This document shows, piece after piece, positions 9,749 to 18,563 of a DNA stretch of 64,000 bases (position 1 is its first letter; every line of letters begins with the position of its first letter). This DNA is from Spirochaetota bacterium. GTDB lineage: Bacteria > Spirochaetota > Spirochaetia > Treponematales > Rectinemataceae. Where the stretch lies: NCBI GenBank assembly GCA_029265255.1, contig JAJUJQ010000001.1, positions 596,209 through 660,208 of the forward strand. Direction: 5' to 3'. Under the pieces are notes generated by a model. The model was given only the letters and a program-made list of their open reading frames with translations. It searched no databases and had not been told where the DNA came from. A program made the translations under genes and the position numbers.

Positions 9749-10810
9749 ATGGCCAGGCATGCAGTCTCGATAACAATCGCTTTTCTCTTCATGATATCCT
9801 TTTCCATCTGCGGAGCGGAGCAGGAGTATCATGTCATCCAGACAGGAGAAACACTCTATTCAATCGCTAAGTCCTATGCGGTTCCATTCGAAACCCTGGC
9901 TCAAGTGAACGGCATCACCGATCCCTCGAAAATTCGTCCTGGTACAGTATTGCGTATTCCCTTGATCCATGTGGTAGCAAAGGGTGAGACTTTTTATGGT
10001 ATAGCAAAGAAATACGGGGTAAGCGTGCAGGAGCTTCAAGCCGCGAATAGCCTTCCGGAATCGTATGTGCTCAAGGTGGGGGATGTTCTGCTGATCCCTG
10101 AACCAGCACATGGAGTGCAGCCGATTCGTACCTCTTCTGTATCAACAGAAAGCCCTTCATCATCAACTACCACGATTGTGTCGAATACCTCTCCATCGGC
10201 CTCTGCTGGTCTCTCGCCCGCCCCATCTCAGGCCTCGACTTCTGTCCCCTCTTCTTCGGGCAATTCTAACGGCACTCCTTCCGCGCCAGCGGCTGCGGCG
10301 CCAGCCGGAACACAGGACAACACGCTACCTGTATCAAAACCACAGGGAACTCCTGCTTCAACGCCATCCCCATCGCCGGGCGGCTCGCAGCCCTCATCAA
10401 TGCCGACCCCACCCTCTGCCTCAGCGGCCACCTCCAATGCAACGCGTTCTATTGATCCTCTCGTGTCCTGGCCGGTCGAAGGCAAAGCCCAGTACATGAA
10501 CGGTAAACTCGAAGGTATCATGTTCAAGACTACGAAAGGGGCGCCTGTGCGCACTATTGCGTCTGGAACGGTGGTATCGGCAGGTCCCTCCAGAGGATTC
10601 GGTGAGGTGGTGTTCGTACAGTCAAAATCGGGATTTGTCTACGTATATGGAGGAAACGAGACAATTCTCGTTAAAACTGGCGACGCTGTGGAAGCGGGAA
10701 AAATAATCGGAAAAGCAGGATTTGACGCAAAAGAAGGTACCGCCATATCGTACTTCTTTGTTTTCAGAAACGGGCAACCTGTTGATCCCGGTCTCGCCCC
10801 GCGTGAGTAA
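9749..10810 (+). CDS. LysM and degenerate M23 (LytM) domain protein, NlpD/EnvC-like
   Basis: 353 residues from the ATG at 9749, chosen because GAGGGTG lies 4 nt upstream and a signal peptide follows at once (ITIAFLFMISFSICGA). Two LysM peptidoglycan-binding domains are clear (YHVIQTGETLYSIAKSYAV and HVVAKGETFYGIAKKYGV). A Ser/Thr/Pro-rich linker of about 120 residues and a C-terminal M23/LytM fold come next. The metal ligands are missing: the HxxxD region reads MFKTTKGAPV and the HxH motif is replaced by ISYFFVFRNG. It is therefore probably not an enzyme but an amidase activator like NlpD or EnvC, acting at the cell envelope. It sits directly before an RpoS-like sigma gene. Confidence 0.85.
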   Translation: MARHAVSITIAFLFMISFSICGAEQEYHVIQTGETLYSIAKSYAVPFETLAQVNGITDPSKIRPGTVLRIPLIHVVAKGETFYGIAKKYGVSVQELQAANSLPESYVLKVGDVLLIPEPAHGVQPIRTSSVSTESPSSSTTTIVSNTSPSASAGLSPAPSQASTSVPSSSGNSNGTPSAPAAAAPAGTQDNTLPVSKPQGTPASTPSPSPGGSQPSSMPTPPSASAATSNATRSIDPLVSWPVEGKAQYMNGKLEGIMFKTTKGAPVRTIASGTVVSAGPSRGFGEVVFVQSKSGFVYVYGGNETILVKTGDAVEAGKIIGKAGFDAKEGTAISYFFVFRNGQPVDPGLAPRE

Positions 10811-10860
10811 AAAAAGACTGCACGAGCGCTAGATGAAAATCTTCAATATTTAATCAGAAT

Positions 10861-10875
10861 TGGCACGGTATTGCC
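10861..10875 (+). promoter_or_regulatory. Weak sigma-54-like element before the sigma factor gene (one base short)
   Basis: TGGCACG then TTGC are present, as in -24/-12 promoters. The distance from the GG (10862) to the GC (10873) is 11 nt instead of the strict 12. It is listed because rpoS of Borrelia is transcribed by sigma-54. As it stands the spacing argues against function. Confidence 0.2.
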
Positions 10876-10935
10876 CTTGTCTAGGTACTAGAGTCGTGAT
10901 ATTTTGGGTGCGGAAGGGTTCACGCCCTAAAAATT

Positions 10936-11913
10936 ATGGGTGACCAACGTGACAGAGACAGGACTGTCGAGAAGAAAACGATTATCAGCGCTGAAGATCA
11001 AGTATCGGAACAGGACCCTCTTTCTCTATATCTCAAGCAGATATCAAGATATCCGCTGCTCGATGCCACAGAGGAAAGGAATATCGCGAGCCGGATCAGC
11101 GAGCTCATGTCCCGACTGGATGATCTCAAGCAGCGGCTAGCCACGTCACCTAACGATAAAGCGCTCGCTGATGAGTATCGCTCGGTTTCAGAGCAAGCAC
11201 ATTCTGCCAGGGAAACACTCATCACCTCGAACCTTCGATTGGTTGTTTCGATCGCGAAAGGCTACCAGATGAGAGGTGTCAATCTCCTCGATCTCATCGA
11301 TGAGGGGAATATCGGGCTAATCGAGGCCGCCAGCCGTTTTGATTACCGCCGTGGCTATCGATTCTCTACTTACGCGAGCTGGTGGATACGGCAGGCCATC
11401 ATCAAGTGCCTTGTGGATCAAAGCCGTGTTATTCGGCTTCCAATCCACATGCTCAATACCATTCGCCGCTGCTACGCGTCCGCGCGCCAGCTTGTGCAGG
11501 AGCTGGGAAGAGATCCAAATATCACCGAGCTCTCCGAACACAGTGGAATCGCGAAAGACAAGGTGGAAAGCGCCTTGCAGCTCGCGCAGGGGACTTCGAG
11601 TCTCGATACCTCGTTGGATGAGGACAAGGCAGGGACCGTTGCGGATAGCATATCCGATGATAAAACACTCGATCCCTTTATCTTCGCCTTCAACACGACA
11701 CTGCGCGAACTCCTTCGCGAAGTCATGTGTTCACTATCCCAGCGTGAACAGACCGTCCTGCAGCTGCGGTACGGCCTTAATGGCGAACAGCCTAAGACCC
11801 TCGAGGAAACAGGCCGAATTCTCGGCATCACGCGAGAGCGTGTCCGTCAAATTCAGGAACAGGCACTCGAAAAAATCCGCAGGAACGAAGAACTAAAGGA
11901 ATGCAACAACTGA
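10936..11913 (+). CDS. RNA polymerase sigma-70 family factor, RpoS/RpoD-like (group 2)
   Basis: 325 residues with the ordered sigma regions. Region 1.2 reads DPLSLYLKQISRYPLLDATEE. Region 2 reads SNLRLVVSIAKGYQMRG, LLDLIDEGNIGLIEAA and the -10-binding YRFSTYASWWIRQAI. Region 3 (about residues 165-240) and region 4.2 (ETGRILGITRERVRQIQEQA) follow. It is far shorter than a housekeeping RpoD and lacks a region 1.1, so it is an alternative factor of the RpoS type, directing general-stress or stationary-phase genes. There is no good Shine-Dalgarno near the ATG; the nearest, GGAAGGG, is about 18 nt upstream. A weak stem (GGGTG/CGCCC) lies between it and the start. Confidence 0.88.
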   Translation: MGDQRDRDRTVEKKTIISAEDQVSEQDPLSLYLKQISRYPLLDATEERNIASRISELMSRLDDLKQRLATSPNDKALADEYRSVSEQAHSARETLITSNLRLVVSIAKGYQMRGVNLLDLIDEGNIGLIEAASRFDYRRGYRFSTYASWWIRQAIIKCLVDQSRVIRLPIHMLNTIRRCYASARQLVQELGRDPNITELSEHSGIAKDKVESALQLAQGTSSLDTSLDEDKAGTVADSISDDKTLDPFIFAFNTTLRELLREVMCSLSQREQTVLQLRYGLNGEQPKTLEETGRILGITRERVRQIQEQALEKIRRNEELKECNN

Positions 11914-11936
11914 ACCCCTAGGGAGGTGTTGCTCCA

Positions 11937-14768
11937 TTATTGCTGCAGAATCTGGTACAATTCGATCAAATTCGCGTCCTTTGCGATCTGCGCGGGGGTT
12001 TTACCTTCCCAGTTTCTGCTGTTTCGGTCTGCTCCAAGTTCAAGCAGCTCCAGTACCACATCCTTGAGATTCGATTTCACCGCATGATGGAGGAGCGAAT
12101 TGCCCGCAAAATCCTTTTGATTGACTCCCGCAACCTTTATGAGTGCGCGTCGCGAATCGGCTTTGAGCGTGAAAATCATATCAAGAGGCGTCAGACTATC
12201 TCCATTCTTTACAAACAGGGAAGCTTTGGTATTGCCACCGAGCAATTTTTCCGCCACAGCAAAATTGCCGGTTTTAAGACCCGCTTTCAAAGCACTCATG
12301 AGAGCGCTGTCGCCCTCTGCGTTGCGGATGTCGGGATCTGCTTTGCTGATGAGCGCCTCATCGATAAAAGTAATCGCCAGCTCCTTTTTAATGAGCATAT
12401 GGAGCATGGTGTCGCCGGATGAATCCTGTCGGTTGACGACTGCAGGGGTGAAATATTCTCTCCAGACCTCGCGGGGCTTCTGCAGAGAAATAAGGAAGGG
12501 AGTGCTACCGCTTCGGTTTTGCCCATGCGGGTTTGCGCCCATGTCTAGAAGGATCCGAACCGCTTTTGGGAATTCAGCCTGGGTTGCGAGCAGGAGAGGA
12601 GTGGACCCTTCTGCGGTGCGGGTTTCGATGGATGCTTTGGCTTTTGCCAGCTCGGTGATCGCTTCAACATTGCCACGCTTCGCCGCGATGGCCAAGGGCG
12701 TCAACCCATCTGCGTCCTGGATTTCGGTGTGCGCGCCAGCCTGTGTGAGAAGCGCGATCAGACGCTCATCGTTGCCCCGCGCAGCCTGGTAGAGCGCGGT
12801 TTCTCCTTTGAGGTTCTGGCTGTCGAGTTCGAGTACCGATGCGGCAGACGTGACGAATTCCTTCGCGGCAAGGAATTTTGATGCCAGAACAGCGCTTTGA
12901 AGGGGGATGTTTCCGTTGTTGTCGATCGCAAGACGTGATGCGTTGTTGGCAAGGAGATATCGAATCGCATCGACAGCATCGTTTCTGGCTGCGGAGTGAA
13001 GCGGAGTCTCGCCGTGATTGTTCGTGACATTAAGATCCGCGCCTTTAGTCAGAAGAAACGCGATACCGTTGGGTAGATTCTTGGAAGCTGCATGGTGGAC
13101 AACCCGGTTGCCGTCGGCATCCCTCGCTTGGATAACTTTCGGCCTGAAGAACCAGTCAATCGGGGCCGGTTGTGAGGTCAAAGCGAGGAACAGCGGATTC
13201 TCTTCTTTCTGATTCATGAGAAACACGTCAGCATCAGCTTCTATAAGCACGACGCCCTGTTCTTCGTAGTTCCCTCTAACAGCCAGATGCAGCGCCGTAT
13301 CGCCGATTTTATTGGAAGCGTTGACCCGTGCGCCGCGAGTAAGAATCAGTCTCAGCACCTCCGCGGGAGCTCGAAGGGAGACCGCCGTCATCAGTACCGA
13401 ATTACCGTCAGCATCAGTTGTGTTCGCGTTGACATTCAGAATAATGGAACCGACCGCTTCCTTGCCTTTCGCGATCGCAATCGAGAGGGGGCTTTCTCCT
13501 GCCCGGTTTGTGATAAGGACAGAAGCTCCTTTTCGAACCAGCAATTCGCCGTAGCGGGCATACCGGTCGTTTTTAAGACAGGTCATGAGGGGGGTGTCTC
13601 CTGCAAAATTGACCGGATCGGCTTGCACTCCATGGGAAAACAACAGCTCGATCACCTTTTCAGAGTTGTCTCTTGCAACAGCGACATGCAGTGGGGTGTT
13701 TCCATTGCGATCCGCGAGTGATGCGCTGATGCGGTCGGGACCGGCTTTCAGCAACAGTCGAGCTGATTCATATGAGGCGCGAGCCGCTGCCATGTGCAGG
13801 GGCGATTCACCATTGCTGTTCCTCTCGTTCGGCCCTACATACTTCTGCAGCAGAAATTCAATACATCCGTACTGATCATTTCTGACCGCTTCATGAAGGG
13901 CTGTATTGCCATTTTCGAATCGAGCGGCTGCATAATTGCCTTGCTGTACGAGCCGCACGAACCACGAGAATTCGGGAAGAGAGGTTTCACCACCTTTCTG
14001 AACCATCATTTCTGCGATTGTGGCAGCGGCGATGGTTGAGGGATCTTTTCCCAATGGAGCTTCGAGTTGATCCGCGGAGGGTTTTTCCCTGATTTTACCG
14101 AAGACAAGATCGAGTGCGGTACGGTTTGATCGATCTTTAAGATTGAGCGCGTTGGATGCGCCAGAAGGAGTCGCGAGAGTCAGCAGGTACTTCGCCGCTT
14201 CCACATTCAAGGCTTCGGCAGCGTAATGGTACATCGTTCTTCCGATATCGCTGGTCGTCGCAATATTGCTTTCGTTGCAGAGAGCTTTGAGCAATTCGAG
14301 ACTTCTTCCCGATTCGAGCACAACATGTGCAGGCGATCTTCCTGACTTGTCAGCGACAAAAGGATTAGCGCCGTTCTTGGCGAGCAGCGTGATCATGTCG
14401 AACATCGAACCATCGATGGCATACCGAAGCGCGGTCTTGCCCGCAAGGTCCTGGTTGTCCGGTTTTGCTCCAATAAGGAGAAGAATCCGCGCTGTCTCAA
14501 GATCATTGTTCGATACCGCCACATGCAGCGGAAACAACCCGTCTTTGTCGGGAATGTTCGCCTGTTGCTTGTATTCTTCGAGTCTGCTGAGCAATTCATT
14601 TAGGCTTTTCTTGTCACCTTTTCTGACCAGTTCGTTCAGACTCGGTGGAGTGGAGGTTGTTGAAGGGCTGGATGCACAGCCGGCGAATATGGCAATACTA
14701 AGAATGAGCACGCAGATGCCTGACAGTTGCGTAAAAGCGAGCAAAATGGAACGCGCTTTTCTGTTCAT
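11937..14768 (-). CDS. Large ankyrin-repeat lipoprotein
   Basis: 943 residues from the ATG at 14768. That start is preferred over an in-frame codon 17 residues upstream because GGGAG lies about 10 nt before it and a lipoprotein signal follows directly. The hydrophobic run ends in the lipobox IFAGC. The rest is an array of about 25-30 ankyrin repeats of 33 residues, with many GDTALHLAV, GETPLHSAA and GNTPLHVA cores; it runs to the C-terminus. Ankyrin arrays bind proteins, so this is probably an envelope-anchored interaction scaffold. No enzymatic domain is seen. It is convergent with the sigma gene, with a 23-nt gap. Confidence 0.88.
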   Translation of the reverse strand: MNRKARSILLAFTQLSGICVLILSIAIFAGCASSPSTTSTPPSLNELVRKGDKKSLNELLSRLEEYKQQANIPDKDGLFPLHVAVSNNDLETARILLLIGAKPDNQDLAGKTALRYAIDGSMFDMITLLAKNGANPFVADKSGRSPAHVVLESGRSLELLKALCNESNIATTSDIGRTMYHYAAEALNVEAAKYLLTLATPSGASNALNLKDRSNRTALDLVFGKIREKPSADQLEAPLGKDPSTIAAATIAEMMVQKGGETSLPEFSWFVRLVQQGNYAAARFENGNTALHEAVRNDQYGCIEFLLQKYVGPNERNSNGESPLHMAAARASYESARLLLKAGPDRISASLADRNGNTPLHVAVARDNSEKVIELLFSHGVQADPVNFAGDTPLMTCLKNDRYARYGELLVRKGASVLITNRAGESPLSIAIAKGKEAVGSIILNVNANTTDADGNSVLMTAVSLRAPAEVLRLILTRGARVNASNKIGDTALHLAVRGNYEEQGVVLIEADADVFLMNQKEENPLFLALTSQPAPIDWFFRPKVIQARDADGNRVVHHAASKNLPNGIAFLLTKGADLNVTNNHGETPLHSAARNDAVDAIRYLLANNASRLAIDNNGNIPLQSAVLASKFLAAKEFVTSAASVLELDSQNLKGETALYQAARGNDERLIALLTQAGAHTEIQDADGLTPLAIAAKRGNVEAITELAKAKASIETRTAEGSTPLLLATQAEFPKAVRILLDMGANPHGQNRSGSTPFLISLQKPREVWREYFTPAVVNRQDSSGDTMLHMLIKKELAITFIDEALISKADPDIRNAEGDSALMSALKAGLKTGNFAVAEKLLGGNTKASLFVKNGDSLTPLDMIFTLKADSRRALIKVAGVNQKDFAGNSLLHHAVKSNLKDVVLELLELGADRNSRNWEGKTPAQIAKDANLIELYQILQQ

Positions 14769-14955
14769 CGATTCTATTACTCCCTTTATAGTATCGGCAC
14801 GAAAAATGAAAAGAACCAATCAGACTCAATGTATATCGCAGGTCGCAGAGTATTTCAGCCCGGTTCTTGGAGGTACTTGCGACAGAAGCGCAAATGTGCT
14901 TGCATGCAGGTGATTCCAATCGATGTTAGCAAAAATCGGCACATGGAGGTGTCCC

Positions 14956-15933
14956 ATGCGTATCGGTTCGTTCATGCCTGTCCGCTCGGTATGGGCTCCG
15001 GTTCTAAAGGAGCTTGAACATGAGTTTCCCCAGCATGAATGGTTTAACGGGCTTGTTCCTGATTCCCCTGAAATTCCTAGTCTGGATATCATCATTGCCG
15101 GCCGCCTGCCCCAATCGGTATTCGAGCATGCTGTTTCGCTCAAAGCCATTTTTCAGCCTTTTACCGGCATCAACCATCTTCCTGTCCCCTTGCTCGTCGA
15201 GCGTGGAGTGCAAGTCTACAATGTGCATGCGAATGCGTTTGATGTTGCCGAACGAGCCCTCGCAATGACCCTCGCGTTTTATGGGAGAATCATTGAATAC
15301 CACAACGACCTTAGAAACGAAGTCTGGCATGGGTTCTGGGTAAGCCGTGGTGCTGAGGATAACTGGGATAGCCTCTATGGCAGGACCTGTACCATTCTTG
15401 GAACCGGAGCCATTGGCTACGAACTGGCAAAGCTCCTGAAAGCCTTTTCCTGTACGGTCTATGGATGGAGACGCTCTCAGGGTGCAATGGTGCCTCCCCA
15501 CTTCGATGGAATCAAGGCAACGCTTCGCGAAGCGTTGAATGCTGCTGAAATTATCTTCATCGCGCTTCCTGCCACATCTGAGACCGAAGGCCTTTTGTCC
15601 CGCGAAATCCTCATGAGCATGCAAGGCAAGTTTCTGGTGAATGTCGGGAGAGGATCGATCGTGGACGAGGAAGGTCTTTATGAAGCTCTGAAATCCGGTG
15701 TGCTCAAAGGCGCGGCGATCGACACCTGGTACACCTATCCATCTCACGGTGTCGTAGGGGCTCCATCACGGTTCCCAATCCATACTTTACCGAACGTCAT
15801 CCTTTCGCCACATGTGGGTGGATCGACTAACCAGGCCACCCGTAAAGGAGTGGACGATACCTGCAGAAACCTGCGCGCCTTCCTCAAGACAGGAGAGGGG
15901 CTCTGGAAGGCCGACCTAGTAAAAATGTATTGA
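14956..15933 (+). CDS. D-isomer-specific 2-hydroxyacid dehydrogenase family protein
   Basis: 325 residues from the ATG at 14956, which has a perfect GGAGGT 5 nt upstream. A Rossmann nucleotide-binding motif (GTGAIG) lies near residue 148. The catalytic Arg is in VNVGRGSIVDEEGL and the catalytic His in SPHVGG. The Glu that normally completes the triad after the AIDT(V) segment is not obvious; the stretch reads DTWYTYPSHG. It therefore belongs to a divergent branch, somewhat like formate or phosphite dehydrogenase relatives. It probably reduces or oxidises a 2-keto/2-hydroxy acid with NAD(P); the substrate is unknown. It appears monocistronic and is convergent with the radical SAM gene. Confidence 0.82.
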   Translation: MRIGSFMPVRSVWAPVLKELEHEFPQHEWFNGLVPDSPEIPSLDIIIAGRLPQSVFEHAVSLKAIFQPFTGINHLPVPLLVERGVQVYNVHANAFDVAERALAMTLAFYGRIIEYHNDLRNEVWHGFWVSRGAEDNWDSLYGRTCTILGTGAIGYELAKLLKAFSCTVYGWRRSQGAMVPPHFDGIKATLREALNAAEIIFIALPATSETEGLLSREILMSMQGKFLVNVGRGSIVDEEGLYEALKSGVLKGAAIDTWYTYPSHGVVGAPSRFPIHTLPNVILSPHVGGSTNQATRKGVDDTCRNLRAFLKTGEGLWKADLVKMY

Positions 15934-15940
15934 GGAGAGG

Positions 15941-17755
15941 CTAGAACAATCCTTCGGGCGCTTCGATCAGCATGTGTGGAAAATCGGCGTAGATTGAAAT
16001 GAGCTCGTATAGTCGGTCGAACGGGAGGGCACTCTTGTCGAACACGACGTAGGGTAGCAGTTCGGCAAGTCTGTCGGCGTTATACCCTCCCTTGCTGCTT
16101 AGAATCACCATGGTCTCCATATCCTGCGCTTCATCGAGCGCCCGATACGCCAGCGAAAAGTTGCGGGTCGCGAAGAACATGCGGGTTTGGTAATTCGTCT
16201 GAGGATCGGGGGAGAAGGAGTGCGCTAGTTCATAGTAGTGATCGGGGCTCAGGAACGCGTCCCTGATTCGGGCGACGAGTTTTTCGGACGGAATACGTGT
16301 TTCGCTGGCAAGGACAATCTGATAGAGCGCGAAGGGATTGTCCTTGCGCAGATCTCGGGCAGCGCGGACAAGCCGTACGAGTATTTCTGGATCGTCGGCG
16401 TCCACCAGCAGCGTAATCGAGTTCGAGAGCTTTTCAGGGTTGATGCGCATCCAGTCGATATTTTCTGGACGACGCGTATCGATGAATGAGACATAGCCTT
16501 CTTTAAATAGGTGGAAGTGTGGGGCCGGAGGTAGAGCCCACTCGATGTCGAAACTTTCTTCGTACGCGGCGATGGCATCGACCATGTCGTCATAGGATAT
16601 CCAGTGCGTGCTGGAGACGAGGTAGGGAGGCAGCTCCATTGAGCTGATGCCGAATTCATCCGCGCGATCACGCAGTTCGGTTCCTGGGAGCAAGGCAAGC
16701 GGATAGAGTTCTGACTCCTGCCCGAGCCCCTGCATGCCCAGAAAATCGAATGTCTCGATGACCTGTTCGTACCCGTCATAGGGCAGCCCCAGAATGAGGC
16801 CGGTTCGAACAACGATCTTTTGCTTTTGCAGGAGAGAGGCGCCACGTTCGAAGGCTTTCGGATCGAAGCTTCTGTGCACCGCTTCCAATGCCTTGGGATT
16901 GGTGCTCTGCAAACCCGCTTCCACCGAAACGACACCAGCTTCCTTAAGGAGGCTGGCGATCTCTTCATTGATGCCTTCAAGCCTCATTTCAGTATGGATG
17001 GCGGTATGTCCACGATTGGCGAAAGCGATGTCTCTAAGGCGGTTTTCGAAATCCGGTCCTGTTTGCAAATTTGGATCCATCAGATAGATTTCGGAAACCC
17101 CCGCATCTGATGCGAGCCTGATGACATCGAGTACGCGGTCGTGCGGGAAGCGCCGCACCGTATGGTAATTCTTGCCATAATAACAATATGCGCACCTGGC
17201 ATTGCATCCGCGCATGGTTTCGAGGTGAACCTGCGAATCGGGACTGAAGGTGAGTGCGCCTGTCAGATAGGGGTTGGGGAGTCGCTCGAGGTCCACCAGT
17301 TCTCTGGCTGTATAGAACCGTGAGATAGGACGATGTTCCTGAATGTCACGCAAGAGGTCAACAAAGGCTTCTTCGCCTTCACCGATGACAAAACTATGAA
17401 ATGGGGAACGAATGGTAACTGGCATTCCTTCAACGACTTCAGGCCCTCCCGCGATCAGGCGGGTGCGAGGAAGTAGGGCTGAAAGCCGATCTGCGATGAA
17501 GACGCTTCGCGCAAGATTCCATGAGTAAAGGCTGAATGCCACGATATCCGGCTCGCGCGAAACAATGGTCGCGATAATGGCGGCGTCCGATCCATAATTG
17601 GTGATCTCCGGTTCGAGTATGGACCATTCTCTTCGCGAAAGCAGACCTTTAGATTCCGCGTAGGAAGCAAGATAGCCGGCGGCAAGAGGAATGTTGGCTG
17701 GAACACTATCCCAACTTGGGGAAGGTGATGGCAGCTGCACAAATATCAGTTTCAT
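15941..17755 (-). CDS. B12-binding-type radical SAM protein
   Basis: 604 residues. The N-terminal 130 residues look like the cobalamin-binding-like domain common in this class (IPLAAGYLASYAES, then DIVAFSLYSWN and LIAGGPEVVEG). The radical SAM core follows, with the 4Fe-4S motif RGCNARCAYCYYG at about residues 184-196. A C-terminal domain of about 200 residues is of unknown role. The usual DxHxxG cobalamin motif is not visible, so B12 binding is uncertain. The substrate is unknown. The gene is last in the clpS-clpA-aat operon and overlaps the aat stop by 4 nt. Confidence 0.82.
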   Translation of the reverse strand: MKLIFVQLPSPSPSWDSVPANIPLAAGYLASYAESKGLLSRREWSILEPEITNYGSDAAIIATIVSREPDIVAFSLYSWNLARSVFIADRLSALLPRTRLIAGGPEVVEGMPVTIRSPFHSFVIGEGEEAFVDLLRDIQEHRPISRFYTARELVDLERLPNPYLTGALTFSPDSQVHLETMRGCNARCAYCYYGKNYHTVRRFPHDRVLDVIRLASDAGVSEIYLMDPNLQTGPDFENRLRDIAFANRGHTAIHTEMRLEGINEEIASLLKEAGVVSVEAGLQSTNPKALEAVHRSFDPKAFERGASLLQKQKIVVRTGLILGLPYDGYEQVIETFDFLGMQGLGQESELYPLALLPGTELRDRADEFGISSMELPPYLVSSTHWISYDDMVDAIAAYEESFDIEWALPPAPHFHLFKEGYVSFIDTRRPENIDWMRINPEKLSNSITLLVDADDPEILVRLVRAARDLRKDNPFALYQIVLASETRIPSEKLVARIRDAFLSPDHYYELAHSFSPDPQTNYQTRMFFATRNFSLAYRALDEAQDMETMVILSSKGGYNADRLAELLPYVVFDKSALPFDRLYELISIYADFPHMLIEAPEGLF

Positions 17756-18543
17756 CGGTTATCCATCATTGGGCTGCGCCAGGTGTGAAGCCGGCTCAGG
17801 ATTGTGTTAGTATCCGGAAACTCCGGAAAAAGCAATGACCAGGGGCCCTTTCTATCCGGCGTCTGGAGCGCGCGCCTCAGCAGAGCCAGGTACTGGTAGC
17901 GGGGAATAAGGATACCCCCCATCAATTCAAGATAGCGAGTATATACCTGACAGTCTATGAATTCAAAACCCCCATTGAAGAGAGTAATTGCCAGGATTAG
18001 AAAAGCGATCTTTGACGCATTGCTTTCTCTGCTGAACATGGATTCGCCGAAAAAGGCCGCTCCGAGACTCACCCCGTACAACCCTCCTACCAAGGCTCCT
18101 TTCTTCCACAGTTCGACAGAATGAGCATACCCGCGTCGGTAGAGGTCGGTATATGCCTCGATCAGTTCGGGGAAAATCCAGGTACCATCCTGTCCCGGTC
18201 TTGGAATGTTCGCGCAGGCTGCAATAACCTCAGGAAAGGCGGTATCGAGGGTTAGGCGATAGTCCGAATCCTCCGCGAGCGCTTTTCTGAGGAGACGCCG
18301 CGCTGATTCCGTGATATGTAGAAATCCTGAAGGGACAACAAAGCGGGGATCAGGGCTGCACCATCGAAGAATGCGCGGATTCGACGGCCAGGGGAAAATG
18401 CCCTGTCGATAGGCCGACAGCAGCAGCCCCGGAGAAAGCCTCCCTCCATAGCACACCACGCCGTTGCGACCAGCAAATTCTGGAGAAGGAAAGGAGAAAT
18501 GGACGCACTCGTCCAGATAGCCGGTATCAGGCAGCACCTGCAT
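17752..18543 (-). CDS. aat: Leucyl/phenylalanyl-tRNA--protein transferase
   Basis: A 263-residue Aat enzyme. It transfers Leu or Phe from tRNA to the N-terminus of proteins starting with Arg or Lys, creating N-degrons. Signatures are LLSAYRQGIFPWPS near the N-terminus, WCSPDPRFV, then GYAHSVELWKKGALVGGLYGVSLGAAFFGESMF and a late DCQVYT. The length is close to the family norm of about 230-260. The start has GGAG 8 nt upstream. It lies 20 nt after clpA, whose product degrades the tagged proteins, so the operon encodes one pathway. Confidence 0.94.
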   Translation of the reverse strand: MQVLPDTGYLDECVHFSFPSPEFAGRNGVVCYGGRLSPGLLLSAYRQGIFPWPSNPRILRWCSPDPRFVVPSGFLHITESARRLLRKALAEDSDYRLTLDTAFPEVIAACANIPRPGQDGTWIFPELIEAYTDLYRRGYAHSVELWKKGALVGGLYGVSLGAAFFGESMFSRESNASKIAFLILAITLFNGGFEFIDCQVYTRYLELMGGILIPRYQYLALLRRALQTPDRKGPWSLLFPEFPDTNTILSRLHTWRSPMMDNR

Positions 18544-18563
18544 GCATCGAGCTCCACGCTGCT

